From Actinobacillus sp. (GTDB taxonomy: Bacteria; Pseudomonadota; Gammaproteobacteria; Enterobacterales; Pasteurellaceae): DNA of 44,017 nucleotides. This document shows positions 26,075-35,940 of the stretch, piece by piece; position 1 is the stretch's first letter; each line of letters begins with the position of its first letter. The notes beneath the pieces are model-generated. The model was not told the DNA's origin and made no database searches. It saw nothing but the letters and a program-made list of their open reading frames with translations. A program made the position numbers and the translations under genes. The stretch is taken from positions 1 to 44,017 of the forward strand of contig JAHHRA010000015.1 of NCBI GenBank assembly GCA_020026055.1. The letters are read 5' to 3'.

Positions 26075-27007
26075 ATGAAACCATTAAAAACAAAAAAGAC
26101 AATGCTTGTGAAAAATCTTGCTAAATTACAATCAAATCAAAATATTAGTAAAGAAACATATCAAGACAGTGAAAAGTTACAAAAAGTTTTAGCTCGGGCA
26201 GGTAAAGGTTCACGTCGTGAAATCGAAGCGATGATAGAACAAGGTAAAGTAAGTGTTGATGGCAAGATTGCTAAACTTGGTGAACGTGTAGATGTACATT
26301 CAGGAGTAAAAATTCGAATTAATGGCGATATTGTCAATCTTAGTCAAACTCAAAAAGCAATATGTCGAGTATTAATGTATTACAAACCAGAGGGCGAACT
26401 CTGCACGAGATTCGATCCTCAAGGGAGAGCTACAGTTTTTGAACGTTTACCTAGATTAACTGGTTCACGCTGGATTGCTGTTGGACGGTTGGATATTAAC
26501 ACTTCTGGTTTATTACTTTTTACTACGGATGGCGAACTTGCTAACCGTTTAATGCACCCAAGCCATGAAGTTGAACGTGAATATGCAGTACGTGTATTTG
26601 GAAAAGTTGATGATGAAATTATCAATCGTTTACGTAATGGAGTAATGCTTGAAGATGGCTTAGCTAAATTTAATAATATTAAAGCTACTGGTGGTACAGG
26701 AATAAATCAATGGTTTAATGTAACTCTAAATGAAGGACGTAACCGAGAAGTACGTCGTCTTTGGGAATCACAACAGATTCAAGTGAGTCGTTTAATTCGA
26801 GTACGGTACGGCAATATTGAATTAATGAAATCTTTACCACGTGGAGGCTGGGAAGAAATGCCATTAAAACAAGTCAACTACTTGCGTGAATTAGTAGGTT
26901 TACCTGCTGAGACTCAAAGCAAGCTCGATCAAACTAAGATTAAGCGACGAGTCAAAACAGGGCAAATTCGTAAAGCAGTAAAGCGTTATAATGAATGTTA
27001 TAAATAA
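26075..27007 (+). CDS. rluB: 23S rRNA pseudouridine(2605) synthase
   Basis: RluB converts U2605 of 23S rRNA to pseudouridine. An S4 RNA-binding domain (EKLQKVLARAGKGSRREIEAMIEQGKV, about 28-55 of the chosen protein) is followed by the RsuA-type catalytic domain with GRLDINTSGLLLFTTDG (catalytic aspartate) and the signature LNEGRNREVRRLW. The frame is open from 25967 inside yciO, but AAGGA lies 5 bases before the ATG at 26075, giving 310 residues and removing an unlikely overlap. The C-terminal tail is basic (KIKRRVKTGQIRKAVKRY). Confidence 0.94.
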   Translation: MKPLKTKKTMLVKNLAKLQSNQNISKETYQDSEKLQKVLARAGKGSRREIEAMIEQGKVSVDGKIAKLGERVDVHSGVKIRINGDIVNLSQTQKAICRVLMYYKPEGELCTRFDPQGRATVFERLPRLTGSRWIAVGRLDINTSGLLLFTTDGELANRLMHPSHEVEREYAVRVFGKVDDEIINRLRNGVMLEDGLAKFNNIKATGGTGINQWFNVTLNEGRNREVRRLWESQQIQVSRLIRVRYGNIELMKSLPRGGWEEMPLKQVNYLRELVGLPAETQSKLDQTKIKRRVKTGQIRKAVKRYNECYK

Positions 27008-27037
27008 AAGTAATTAATTCTATTTGAAGTTATCAGT

Positions 27038-30000
27038 ATGAAGATCACGTCATTTTTCTTTTTTTTACGCCTCCTAGTTTGGTGTTTGCTCGGTTTTGGT
27101 TGCTATCTCTTAGTTGCTTGGGGAAGTTACCATCCTTTTGATATGAGTTATTCATCGGCAAATTTAGATGATCGGGTTCAGAATATTGCAGGATACTATG
27201 GAGCATGGTTGATTGACGTGTTTTTTACTTTTTTGGGACAAATTGGCAATTTTATTCCTTTTGTATTTTGCCTTGCTCCATTGTTGTGGCTCCTTTATGC
27301 GAAATCAGCACCTAAGTCATTTTGGTCACCAATACGTTGGATAATTGGAATTATATTGTTGCTCTGTAGTCTGACTAGCCTTGCTACAATTCTTAGTCAG
27401 TCTGAAAATAATGCCGATTTATATTCTTCTGGGGGGGTACTTGGTGAATACCTCAGAGTACAAGCAATTAACTTTGGTATAACAGATAATATCTTTTTCA
27501 CTTTGATCTTTATTACTTTGCTCTGTGGATTTTTACTTTGCAAAGGATTAGCTTTTTGCAAAATAGTATCTAATGTTTATTACTGGGTAATGTTGAAACC
27601 GACAAGAGAAATTGAAACGGATAAGGATATTACACAAACTTCAGCAGATACTTTTTTAGATGAAGAAAATGAAAAAAACTTTTCTCATCTTCTTCCTGAG
27701 CTTGAAGCTGAAAATACAGCAAATGAATTAGAGAAGACAAAAGAGTATGACAATGTAGATGAACAGACTCTTCAACGAACGATGTTGAAAATTTATGGTT
27801 TAACACCAGATTTGGTAAAAGAACGTTCCAAGACAGATATTTTTAAACCAAAAACTGAAGTCTCAAATAGTTCCGAAGAAGAAAAGGAATTCTTAGATAT
27901 AACGGATATTTGGCAACCAATCGAAGTAAATGTCAGTGATGAAGTTATACCGAAGAAACTTGTCTCCAGTGAAGTACAAGAAATTCCAGTGATAAAAATG
28001 ACACAGAAAGAAGAGCAGGACAATAAAGTCAAATCACACCAATATTCAACGACAACACTTTCACCCGAAGTTTTGCAAGCTCAGCTTGCAATGCGACAAC
28101 GCATACAAGCTCAGCGAGTATTAGCAAAGTTTGGTCGTTTTCCAAATCAAGCTTCTCAAGAACTTGCACTATCAATGTCTGAAGATAAGATCAAATCCCA
28201 ATCTTTGCAATCACAACCTGTTTTTACTGAAGTTTGTCCTAAAGAAGAACTGGATTTGCAAACTGCTATTACTTCAGAACCACAGCAATTACCAATGCCA
28301 TCATCTTCATCTCGATTACATATTCAATTAAATGATATACCTGGTGTCACAGGATTAATCAAAGATAACAGTTTACAGTCGATGCCAAAGCCTACAGTAC
28401 AAAATAATCTTGAAACGGCTATACTATCAACAAATGAATTGCACATTGAGCATCTCAAATCAAAAGTCGATGAATATCATACTTCAGTAAATGTCGAAAA
28501 TAAAATAGAACACCAGTCTGAATCTGTTTCAAAAGTTAAATCAGATTTACCGCAATATCAGGTATATGGAGATAGTCTTATTCATCCTGCATTACAGAAA
28601 CGTGCAGAAATATTAGAAAAACCAACTACACCATTACCAATGATCGAATTATTAGATAAACATCCAAGTGCCACACAGAATATTACTGAAATGGCTTTAC
28701 AACAAACTTCGGCACGGATTGAACATTTATTGAAAGATTTTGGTGTAAAAGCGACAGTTGAAGAAGTGCTAGTTGGTCCAGTAGTAACACGCTATGAACT
28801 AGCACTTCAACCAGGTGTGAAAGCATCCAAGATTACGAGCATTGAAAGTGATTTAGCTCGTGCATTGTTATTCCCTGCTATTCGCGTAGCAGAAGTTATT
28901 CCAGGCAAACCTTACGTTGGTATTGAAACACCAAACTCTGAACGCCAAACAGTCTATTTGCGAGATGTGCTGGATAGTGATGAGTTCCGTTATGCTAAAT
29001 CACCATTATCAATGGCTCTCGGGAAAGATATTAGTGGTCGACCTGTTGTAGTTGATTTAGCATCAATGCCACATTTACTAGTAGCAGGAGCGACAGGTTC
29101 TGGGAAATCAGTTGGCGTGAACACAATGATTTTGAGTTTATTATTTAAAGTCAAACCTGAAGAAGTGAAATTCATTATGATCGATCCGAAAGTAGTAGAA
29201 CTTTCAGTTTATAATGGTATCCCACACTTACTTACTGAAGTCGTAACGGATATGAAAAAGGCTTCAAACGCTTTACGTTGGTGTGTTGACGAAATGGAAC
29301 GTCGTTATCAATTATTAGCCGTCCTTAGTGTACGTAATATTGAAGGTTATAATGAACAGATCGAAAAATATGAAAAACTAAATATGCCAATTCCAAATCC
29401 ACTTTGGAAACCTGGTGATACAATGGACAAAATGCCACCACCATTAGAAAAACTGCCATATATTGTTGTTATTGTTGATGAATTTGCAGATTTGATGATG
29501 ATGGTGGGTAAACAAGTTGAAGAATTGATTGCTCGACTTGCTCAAAAAGCACGAGCGATTGGTATTCACTTAATTCTCGCAACGCAACGCCCATCAGTAG
29601 ATGTGATTACAGGCTTGATCAAAGCTAATATTCCTACTCGAATAGCGTTTTCTGTCGCGAGCAAAATTGATTCTCGTACGATTTTGGATCAAGGTGGTGC
29701 TGAAGCATTACTTGGACGTGGTGATATGCTTTACGCAGGTAAAAATGCTCTAGAACTTATTCGTGTCCACGGAGCCTATATGACAGATGAAGAAGTTGTA
29801 AGAGTTGCTAATGATTGGCGTGCACGTGGTAAGCCGAATTATATTGATGGCATTTTAGATTATGTCGATGAAGACGAAGAAAGTTCAACATATCATTTTG
29901 AAGATATGAGTGAGCTTGATGAACTTTTTGATGAAGTTGCGGATTTTGTGATCAATACAGGCACTACTTCAGTATCTTCTTTACAACGTCGTTTTAGAAT

Positions 30001-30112
30001 TGGATTTAATCGTGCCGCTCGCATAATGGAACAACTTGAAGAACAAGGTATTGTTTCTTCTGCCCAAAATGGGGGCAAACGAGAAATTCTCGGACGTCCA
30101 ACTGATTACTAA
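27038..30112 (+). CDS. ftsK: DNA translocase FtsK
   Basis: FtsK couples division to chromosome segregation, pumping DNA at the septum and activating XerCD at dif. The 1024 residues comprise four N-terminal membrane helices (within residues 5-185), a long low-complexity linker rich in Q, E, S and K (about 190-560), the RecA-like motor with Walker A GATGSGKS (near 684-691) and Walker B IVIVDEFADL, and a C-terminal gamma winged helix (SVSSLQRRFRIGFNRAARIMEQLEEQGIV) that reads the KOPS polarity signal. Linker length differs widely within the family, so the total length is unremarkable. lolA follows after 30 bases. Confidence 0.97.
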   Translation: MKITSFFFFLRLLVWCLLGFGCYLLVAWGSYHPFDMSYSSANLDDRVQNIAGYYGAWLIDVFFTFLGQIGNFIPFVFCLAPLLWLLYAKSAPKSFWSPIRWIIGIILLLCSLTSLATILSQSENNADLYSSGGVLGEYLRVQAINFGITDNIFFTLIFITLLCGFLLCKGLAFCKIVSNVYYWVMLKPTREIETDKDITQTSADTFLDEENEKNFSHLLPELEAENTANELEKTKEYDNVDEQTLQRTMLKIYGLTPDLVKERSKTDIFKPKTEVSNSSEEEKEFLDITDIWQPIEVNVSDEVIPKKLVSSEVQEIPVIKMTQKEEQDNKVKSHQYSTTTLSPEVLQAQLAMRQRIQAQRVLAKFGRFPNQASQELALSMSEDKIKSQSLQSQPVFTEVCPKEELDLQTAITSEPQQLPMPSSSSRLHIQLNDIPGVTGLIKDNSLQSMPKPTVQNNLETAILSTNELHIEHLKSKVDEYHTSVNVENKIEHQSESVSKVKSDLPQYQVYGDSLIHPALQKRAEILEKPTTPLPMIELLDKHPSATQNITEMALQQTSARIEHLLKDFGVKATVEEVLVGPVVTRYELALQPGVKASKITSIESDLARALLFPAIRVAEVIPGKPYVGIETPNSERQTVYLRDVLDSDEFRYAKSPLSMALGKDISGRPVVVDLASMPHLLVAGATGSGKSVGVNTMILSLLFKVKPEEVKFIMIDPKVVELSVYNGIPHLLTEVVTDMKKASNALRWCVDEMERRYQLLAVLSVRNIEGYNEQIEKYEKLNMPIPNPLWKPGDTMDKMPPPLEKLPYIVVIVDEFADLMMMVGKQVEELIARLAQKARAIGIHLILATQRPSVDVITGLIKANIPTRIAFSVASKIDSRTILDQGGAEALLGRGDMLYAGKNALELIRVHGAYMTDEEVVRVANDWRARGKPNYIDGILDYVDEDEESSTYHFEDMSELDELFDEVADFVINTGTTSVSSLQRRFRIGFNRAARIMEQLEEQGIVSSAQNGGKREILGRPTDY

Positions 30113-30142
30113 ACTCAATTAAAAATATGAAAGGAGCCACAG

Positions 30143-30769
30143 ATGAAATTAAAGAAATTTTTTTCGAATTTGGGAGCCTGTTTTACTGTTTTGATCTTTA
30201 GTATAAACACTGCTTATGCAAATGTGCAAAGTGAATTACAACAACGTTTAAGTAAACTTCAAAACCTAACTGCAGATTACCAACAACAGCTTAAAAATCC
30301 TGCTGGAAAAGTGATGCAACAAGGTTCAGGTAAAATTCAGCTCAAACGTCCAAATTTATACTTAGTCGAAAGTCAAACACCGCAAGAAAATATCATCGTC
30401 AGTGACGGTAAAACGACTTGGTTTTATGATCCTTTCGTCGAACAAGTTACCGCACGTAATAGCCAAAGTCTATTAATTAATACACCATTTGTACTGTTAA
30501 CCAGCACTAATCCTGGTCAATGGCAAAATTACTATCTAAGCCAACAAGGTAACCAGTTTGTGTTGATCCCAAAATCTCGCAAAAGTATGATCAAAAAATT
30601 TATGCTTGAAATCACTGCTGATGGCAAATTGTTAAGCTTTGCTACTACAGAAAAAAGTGGGCAACAAAATATCTATCGTTTAAGTAAGCAAAATTATGTT
30701 AATTTAAAAAACTCTGTGTTTGACTTTAAAATGCCCGTTGGGGCGACTCTTGATGATCAAAGAAAATAA
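30143..30769 (+). CDS. lolA: Outer-membrane lipoprotein carrier protein LolA
   Basis: LolA ferries lipoproteins across the periplasm from LolCDE to LolB. The 208 residues begin with a signal peptide cleaved after AYA (about residue 26). The mature protein has the family pattern VQSELQQRLSKLQNLTADYQQ, GSGKIQLKRPNLYLVE, DGKTTWFYDPFVEQVT and a C-terminal FDFKMPVGATLDDQ. AAAGGAG precedes the ATG. The stop codon overlaps the start of rarA by one base (TAATG), so the two are translationally linked, as in the conserved ftsK-lolA-rarA-serS order. Confidence 0.95.
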   Translation: MKLKKFFSNLGACFTVLIFSINTAYANVQSELQQRLSKLQNLTADYQQQLKNPAGKVMQQGSGKIQLKRPNLYLVESQTPQENIIVSDGKTTWFYDPFVEQVTARNSQSLLINTPFVLLTSTNPGQWQNYYLSQQGNQFVLIPKSRKSMIKKFMLEITADGKLLSFATTEKSGQQNIYRLSKQNYVNLKNSVFDFKMPVGATLDDQRK

Positions 30770-32112
30770 TGCGTAATTTCAATCTTGATTTCTCTAATCA
30801 AAATTTACAACCCCTTGCGGCTCGTATGCGTCCTCGCAATTTAAGCGAATATTGGGGGCAATCGCATTTGCTCGGCGAAGGCAAGCCATTACGCAAGGCT
30901 ATTGAAGCTGGCAATGTGCATTCAATGATTTTATGGGGTGGGGCAGGTTGTGGTAAAACTACGCTTGCAGAAATTATTGCAAATAAAATTGATGCTAAAG
31001 TCGAACGTATTTCAGCTGTTACAGCAGGTATTAAAGAAATTCGCGAAGCTATTGAACATGCTGAACAAAATTTTCAGCTTGGTGATACTACGATTTTATT
31101 TGTTGACGAAGTGCATCGTTTCAACAAAAGTCAGCAAGATGCTTTTTTGCCTTACATTGAAAATGGCACAATTATTTTTATCGGAGCGACTACAGAAAAC
31201 CCTTCTTTTGAATTGAATAATGCATTGCTTTCAAGGGCGAGAGTCTACTTGCTCAACCCGTTGACTACTGAAGAGACTTTACAAGTTTTAAAACAAGCTG
31301 TAGTAGATGAAGAACGCGGTTTGGGCAAAGAAAATTTAATATTTGAAGAAAATACGCTCAAAATTCTCGCTGAATACGCTACAGGCGATGCACGTTTAGC
31401 TTTGAATTTTTTAGAAATTTTAAGCGAACAAGCAGTTGTGACTGACAAAGGTAAAATAATTGATCGCATTTTACTTTCAACCGTTTTAGGCGAACGGCAA
31501 GCTCGTTTCGACAAAAACGGCGATCGCTTTTATGACTTGCTTTCAGCATTGCATAAATCCATTCGTGGTTCTAATCCTGACGCTGCTTTGTATTGGTATG
31601 CACGTATCATCACTGCAGGCGGTGATCCCTTAGTAGTGGCAAGGCGATTATTAGCAATTGCTAGCGAAGACATCGGCAATGCCGATCCTCGTGCAATGCA
31701 ATTAGCGATTAATGCTTGGGATTGTTTCACTAGAGTAGGTGCTGCCGAAGGTGAGCGAGCGATTGCACAAGCTGTAATTTATCTTGCTTTAGCACCGAAA
31801 AGTAATGCTGTTTATTTAGCATTCAATGCTGCTAAAAAACTTGCTCAAGAAGCACCAGATTATGATGTTCCGTCTCATCTACGCAACGCCTCAACTAGCT
31901 TGATGAAAGAATTAGGTTATGGTGCAGCATATCGCTATGCCCATAATGAGGATCAGGCTTATGCCGCAGGTGAAAATTATTTTCCAGAACCACTTAAAGA
32001 TACTCAATTTTATTTTCCTGTTGAACGTGGCTTGGAAATTCAACTCAAACAAAAACGTGAGCGTTTGCAAGCTTTAGATAAGATGAGTTTAAACAAACGT
32101 TATAGCGATTAA
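30769..32112 (+). CDS. rarA: Replication-associated recombination protein RarA (MgsA)
   Basis: A clamp-loader-like AAA+ ATPase acting at stalled forks. The 447 residues include Walker A GGAGCGKTT (about 57-65), Walker B ILFVDEVHRFNKSQQD, sensor 1 GATTENPSF and the C-terminal tetramerisation domain with KSIRGSNPDAALYWYARI and ASEDIGNADPRAM. The start overlaps the lolA stop by one base. serS follows 62 bases later and has its own ribosome site. Confidence 0.96.
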   Translation: MRNFNLDFSNQNLQPLAARMRPRNLSEYWGQSHLLGEGKPLRKAIEAGNVHSMILWGGAGCGKTTLAEIIANKIDAKVERISAVTAGIKEIREAIEHAEQNFQLGDTTILFVDEVHRFNKSQQDAFLPYIENGTIIFIGATTENPSFELNNALLSRARVYLLNPLTTEETLQVLKQAVVDEERGLGKENLIFEENTLKILAEYATGDARLALNFLEILSEQAVVTDKGKIIDRILLSTVLGERQARFDKNGDRFYDLLSALHKSIRGSNPDAALYWYARIITAGGDPLVVARRLLAIASEDIGNADPRAMQLAINAWDCFTRVGAAEGERAIAQAVIYLALAPKSNAVYLAFNAAKKLAQEAPDYDVPSHLRNASTSLMKELGYGAAYRYAHNEDQAYAAGENYFPEPLKDTQFYFPVERGLEIQLKQKRERLQALDKMSLNKRYSD

Positions 32113-32174
32113 CAATTGAAAGCAACTAACCAATTCAATACAATGCTAAGAATTTTTTATAAACGAGGTTAAAA

Positions 32175-33464
32175 ATGATTGATCCAAATTTATTGCGTAA
32201 TAATTTAGCTAATATTGCTGCATTACTCAAAAGCAAACGTAATTTTGATTTAGACGTGACAACTGTTGAAAAACTCGAAGCCCAACGCAAAATTTTACAA
32301 GTGGAAACGGAAACATTGCAAGCAACTCGCAATGAACGTTCTAAAATTATTGGGCAAGCTAAATCCCGCGGTGAAAACATCGTTCCTTTATTGCAAGAAG
32401 TAGATGATCTCGGTATTAAGCTTGATCAAGCTAAGACCCAATTAAATGAAATTCAAACCGCTTTAAATGACATTTATTTAAACATTCCAAATTTACCAGC
32501 AGAAGAAGTGCCATTGGGTAAAGATGACAGCGAAAACCTTGAAGTGAGTCGTTGGGGAACACCGAGAAGCTTTGATTTTGAAATTAAGGATCATGTTACT
32601 CTTGGCGAAAATATCGATAGTGGTTTAGATTTTGCTGCGGGGGCAAAACTTGCAGGAGCAAGATTTGCAGTAATGAAAGGTAAAATTGCCAAATTGCACC
32701 GTGCCTTGGCACAATTTATGTTAGATTTACACACTGAGCAACATGGCTATCAAGAAATTTACACACCTTACTTGGTTAATCATGCCACACTTTTTGGTAC
32801 AGGACAATTACCGAAATTCGGTGAAGATTTATTCCACACTAAAGCTCTTGAAGGTGAACAACCTTATGCCCTAATTCCAACTGCGGAAGTGCCAGTTACT
32901 AACCTCGTGCGTGATGAAATTTTAGAAGAAAGCCAATTACCTTTACGCATGACGGCACATACCCCGTGTTTCCGTAGTGAGGCAGGCTCTTATGGACGTG
33001 ATACTCGTGGTTTGATCCGAATGCATCAATTTGACAAAGTCGAGCTCGTGCAAATTGTCGAACCTGATAAATCAATGGATGCTTTAGAAGAACTCACCGC
33101 TCAAGCTGAAAAAGTCTTGCAACTTTTAAATCTCCCATATCGTAAAGTTTTGCTGTGCACAGGTGATATGGGCTTCGGCTCTTGCAAAACTTACGACTTA
33201 GAAGTCTGGATCCCCGCTCAAAACACTTACCGTGAAATCTCATCTTGTTCTAACATGTGGGATTTCCAAGCTCGCCGAATGCAGGCACGTTACCGAGTGA
33301 AAGGCGACAAAAAACCACGCCTCGTTCACACCTTAAATGGCTCAGGTTTAGCCGTCGGACGCACTTTAGTTGCCGTCCTTGAGAACTACCAAAATGCCGA
33401 TGGTTCAATCACAGTACCTGAAGTTTTAAAACCTTATTTGGGCGGACTTGAAGTTATTAAATAA
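32175..33464 (+). CDS. serS: Serine--tRNA ligase
   Basis: A class II synthetase charging tRNA-Ser and, in selenocysteine users, tRNA-Sec. The N-terminal antiparallel coiled-coil arm (about 30-100) that grips the long variable arm of tRNA-Ser is followed by the catalytic domain: TAEVPVTN, motif 2 in PCFRSEAGSYGRDTRGLIRMHQFDKVEL and motif 3 in NGSGLAVGRTLVAVLENYQ. The 429 residues are the standard length. GAGG lies 7 bases before the ATG. A long-armed terminator follows. Confidence 0.97.
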   Translation: MIDPNLLRNNLANIAALLKSKRNFDLDVTTVEKLEAQRKILQVETETLQATRNERSKIIGQAKSRGENIVPLLQEVDDLGIKLDQAKTQLNEIQTALNDIYLNIPNLPAEEVPLGKDDSENLEVSRWGTPRSFDFEIKDHVTLGENIDSGLDFAAGAKLAGARFAVMKGKIAKLHRALAQFMLDLHTEQHGYQEIYTPYLVNHATLFGTGQLPKFGEDLFHTKALEGEQPYALIPTAEVPVTNLVRDEILEESQLPLRMTAHTPCFRSEAGSYGRDTRGLIRMHQFDKVELVQIVEPDKSMDALEELTAQAEKVLQLLNLPYRKVLLCTGDMGFGSCKTYDLEVWIPAQNTYREISSCSNMWDFQARRMQARYRVKGDKKPRLVHTLNGSGLAVGRTLVAVLENYQNADGSITVPEVLKPYLGGLEVIK

Positions 33465-33471
33465 GCAATTA

Positions 33472-33526
33472 TTACGCCTGTAAAATCGAAAAAAAAATTC
33501 AAATTTGCAGGCGTAATTTATTTTTA
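33472..33526 (+). terminator. serS terminator
   Basis: Fourteen-base arms (33472-33485 and 33505-33518, one G-T pair) enclose an A-rich loop, followed by TTATTTTT. Confidence 0.8.
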
Positions 33527-33546
33527 AGTTGCTTTAATCTGAAAAA

Positions 33547-33973
33547 ATGAAAAAACTAGCGTTAAACTCAGTTACAAATCTGAGTTTAAGTTTGATCTTT
33601 TGTGTAATCAATATCTCTGTGATGGCATTTAACAATCCTAACTATTGGATTATGGAAAAGTAACTCTGTATGGAGTTATTAAAAAAGAATTTATCTAAAC
33701 TGAGACTGACTTTCCTGAGATAACCTCATGAATTCATTCATTTTTATATTTAACTACGATAGTAGATGTTACGGAACCATACTCGAATGTTACATGTGAA
33801 ATATGTCCAGAAATTACAGTTTTTCCAGCGACAGATTTGGAGAAAAATACACGACTATCAAGCTACCGACAGGCTGTTATATAGTCATAGGAGAGATCTT
33901 TCATGGACATACTGCTCATCATTTCATTGAGATAATTATGACGGCTAAAGGCTATAAACCTTGTGCTAATTAA
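33547..33973 (+). pseudogene. Decayed gene for a secreted DUF4431-like protein
   Basis: The plus strand holds a broken coding sequence. An ATG at 33547 opens 38 codons with a signal-peptide profile (MKKLALN, then a hydrophobic stretch ending ISVMAF), followed by a stop. Protein-like sequence continues in another frame (GKVTLYGVIKKEF), is interrupted by TAA and TGA, resumes as DVTEPYSNVTCEICPEITVF, shifts frame again and ends with LPTGCYIVIGEIFHGHTAHH and KGYKPCAN before TAA at 33971. The G-x-[IL]-F-H-x-H-T-x-H-H string resembles the C-terminal signature of DUF4431 proteins. At least two frameshifts and two stops show that it is inactive. The family name is from memory of the motif and is moderately sure. 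Confidence 0.65.
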
Positions 33974-33998
33974 GCAAATTCATTACAACGAAACTCAT

Positions 33999-34036
33999 GC
34001 CCTCAAATTCGGGAAATTTTTTCTGATTTTGAGGGC
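33999..34036 (-). terminator. Hairpin after fhs, containing dispersed repeat copy 2
   Basis: GCCCTCAAA (33999-34007) pairs with TTTGAGGGC (34028-34036) around a loop of 20 bases. It lies 14 bases past the fhs stop and may end that transcript, though no T-run follows. The right part (34011-34038) nearly repeats 22033-22059. Confidence 0.5.
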
Positions 34037-34050
34037 GTTATGTTTCAAGA

Positions 34051-35721
34051 TTAAAATAAACCTGTTATTTTTCCATTTTTATCAATATCAATTTGTTCTG
34101 CGGCGGGCTTTTTTGGTAAACCCGGCATTGTTAACACGCTGGCAGTTAAAACGACAATGAAACCTGCACCTGCACGTAGTTCCAAATCAATAACTTCGAG
34201 AGTGGCGTCTTTTGGTGCACCAAGAAGACTGGCATCACTAGAAAAACTGTAAGGTGTTTTAGCAACACAAATAGGTAAATCACCAAAGCCTTGTTTTTCA
34301 AAGAGTTTCATCTTATCCAATGCTTTTTTAGTAAAATTCACTTTTGGACAACGATAAATTTTTTGAGAAAGTTCGACGATTTTATTGGCGATTGGTTGCT
34401 GATATTGGTAAGCAAATCGGCATTCTACTGGCTGTTTGCACAGCTCAATTACTGCTTTTGCTAGATTAATTGCACCATCGCCACCTTTTTCCCAAGCGTT
34501 GCAGACAATAGTTTGGACACCTTGTTGCAGACAAAGCTGATGTACTAACGCTAATTCAGAAGGTGTGTCACTAGGGAAAGGATTAATCGCGACGATAGTT
34601 GGAAGACCGTAGACATTTTTTAGATTGTCTAAGTGACGCAAAAGATTATCGATGCCTTTTTGAATCGCATCGATGTTAGCATTATCGAGTTCATTTTTTG
34701 CTACGCCACCGTGATATTTCAAAGCACGAAGCGTAGCAACTACTACACAAGCATCAGGTTGAATATTCGCTTGATGGCATTTTATATCTAAAAATTTTTC
34801 AGCACCGAGATCGGCACCAAATCCTGCTTCAGTAACTACATAATCGGCAAGGGTTAATGCTAATTTAGTGGCGACAATTGAATTACAACCATGAGCAATA
34901 TTTGCAAAAGGTCCACCATGAATGAATACGGGAGTGCCTTCTAGAGTTTGGACAAGATTGGGCTTAAAGGCATTTTTTAAGAGTGCAGTTGCCGCACCTT
35001 GGCAATTGATTTCGTGAGCTCGCACAGGCTCACCTTCAAAAGTGTAGGCAAGCACAATATTGCCAATTCGTGTTTTTAAATCAACAATATCTTTGGCAAG
35101 ACATAAAATTGCCATAATTTCACTTGCTACAGTAATATCGAAGCTATCTTCACGAGGAGTGCCATTAGTTTTGCCACCCAAGCCGTCGAGGATGTGGCGT
35201 AATTGGCGATCATTCATATCTAGTACACGTTTCCACGTAATTGTTCGTGGATCGATATTGAGTATATTTCCTTGAAAAATATGATTATCAAGCATTGCTG
35301 CGATGAGATTATTTGCTGCACTAATGGCGTGTAAATCGCCTGTAAAATGGAGGTTAATTTCTTCCATCGGGATAACTTGTGCATAACCACCGCCTGTTGC
35401 TCCACCTTTCATCCCAAATACAGGACCAAGAGAGGGTTCACGTAAAGTAGCAATAGTAGATTGATTAAGCTTTGTTAAGCCATCACTAAGACCAATAGAA
35501 ATTGTAGTCTTACCTTCGCCAACAGGAGTTGGTGACATTGCCGTTACTAGAATTAATTTGCCGTGGGGGTTGTTTTGAGTACGTTTGATGAAATCATAAT
35601 GAATTTTAGCTTTATCATTGCCATAAAGTTCTAAATCTTGAAGCTCGATATTTAGCTTTTGTGCAATGTCGACAATCGGGCGAGTTTGACAGTTGTGTGC
35701 AATTTCAATATCAGTTTTCAT
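34051..35721 (-). CDS. fhs: Formate--tetrahydrofolate ligase
   Basis: Fhs joins formate to tetrahydrofolate with ATP, feeding 10-formyl-THF into one-carbon metabolism. The 556 residues are the standard length for the family. Key strings: the P-loop TPVGEGKTT (about 65-73), REPSLGPVFGMKGGATGGGYAQV, FTGDLHAI, HGGPFANIAHGCNS, VTEAGFGADLGAEKF and the C-terminal AGAGFIVVLTASVLTMPGLPK. It is transcribed alone towards the decayed gene and diverges from smpB. It would let the cell assimilate formate, for example that produced during mixed-acid fermentation; this physiological link is inference. Confidence 0.96.
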   Translation of the reverse strand: MKTDIEIAHNCQTRPIVDIAQKLNIELQDLELYGNDKAKIHYDFIKRTQNNPHGKLILVTAMSPTPVGEGKTTISIGLSDGLTKLNQSTIATLREPSLGPVFGMKGGATGGGYAQVIPMEEINLHFTGDLHAISAANNLIAAMLDNHIFQGNILNIDPRTITWKRVLDMNDRQLRHILDGLGGKTNGTPREDSFDITVASEIMAILCLAKDIVDLKTRIGNIVLAYTFEGEPVRAHEINCQGAATALLKNAFKPNLVQTLEGTPVFIHGGPFANIAHGCNSIVATKLALTLADYVVTEAGFGADLGAEKFLDIKCHQANIQPDACVVVATLRALKYHGGVAKNELDNANIDAIQKGIDNLLRHLDNLKNVYGLPTIVAINPFPSDTPSELALVHQLCLQQGVQTIVCNAWEKGGDGAINLAKAVIELCKQPVECRFAYQYQQPIANKIVELSQKIYRCPKVNFTKKALDKMKLFEKQGFGDLPICVAKTPYSFSSDASLLGAPKDATLEVIDLELRAGAGFIVVLTASVLTMPGLPKKPAAEQIDIDKNGKITGLF

Positions 35722-35869
35722 TCAATAAACTCTCATAAAATCAATGTATTATCATATTGTGCTTGAAGTGATTCTTCACTATATAACGATGAACTTATCT
35801 ATACAAGTTAAAAAGATATTTTTTTATAAATAGTTTGAAAATTAGGTATTTTACTAAAAGACGTTGTCG

Positions 35870-35898
35870 TTGTGATAGATGCACTTTTTAAGTACAAT
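35870..35898 (+). promoter_or_regulatory. Putative smpB promoter
   Basis: TTGTGA (35870-35875) and TACAAT (35893-35898) are spaced by 17 bases, about 43 bases before the smpB start. Confidence 0.55.
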
Positions 35899-35940
35899 GC
35901 CAGCGATTTTGAGAATGAAAAATATAAAGAGCAATAAATT

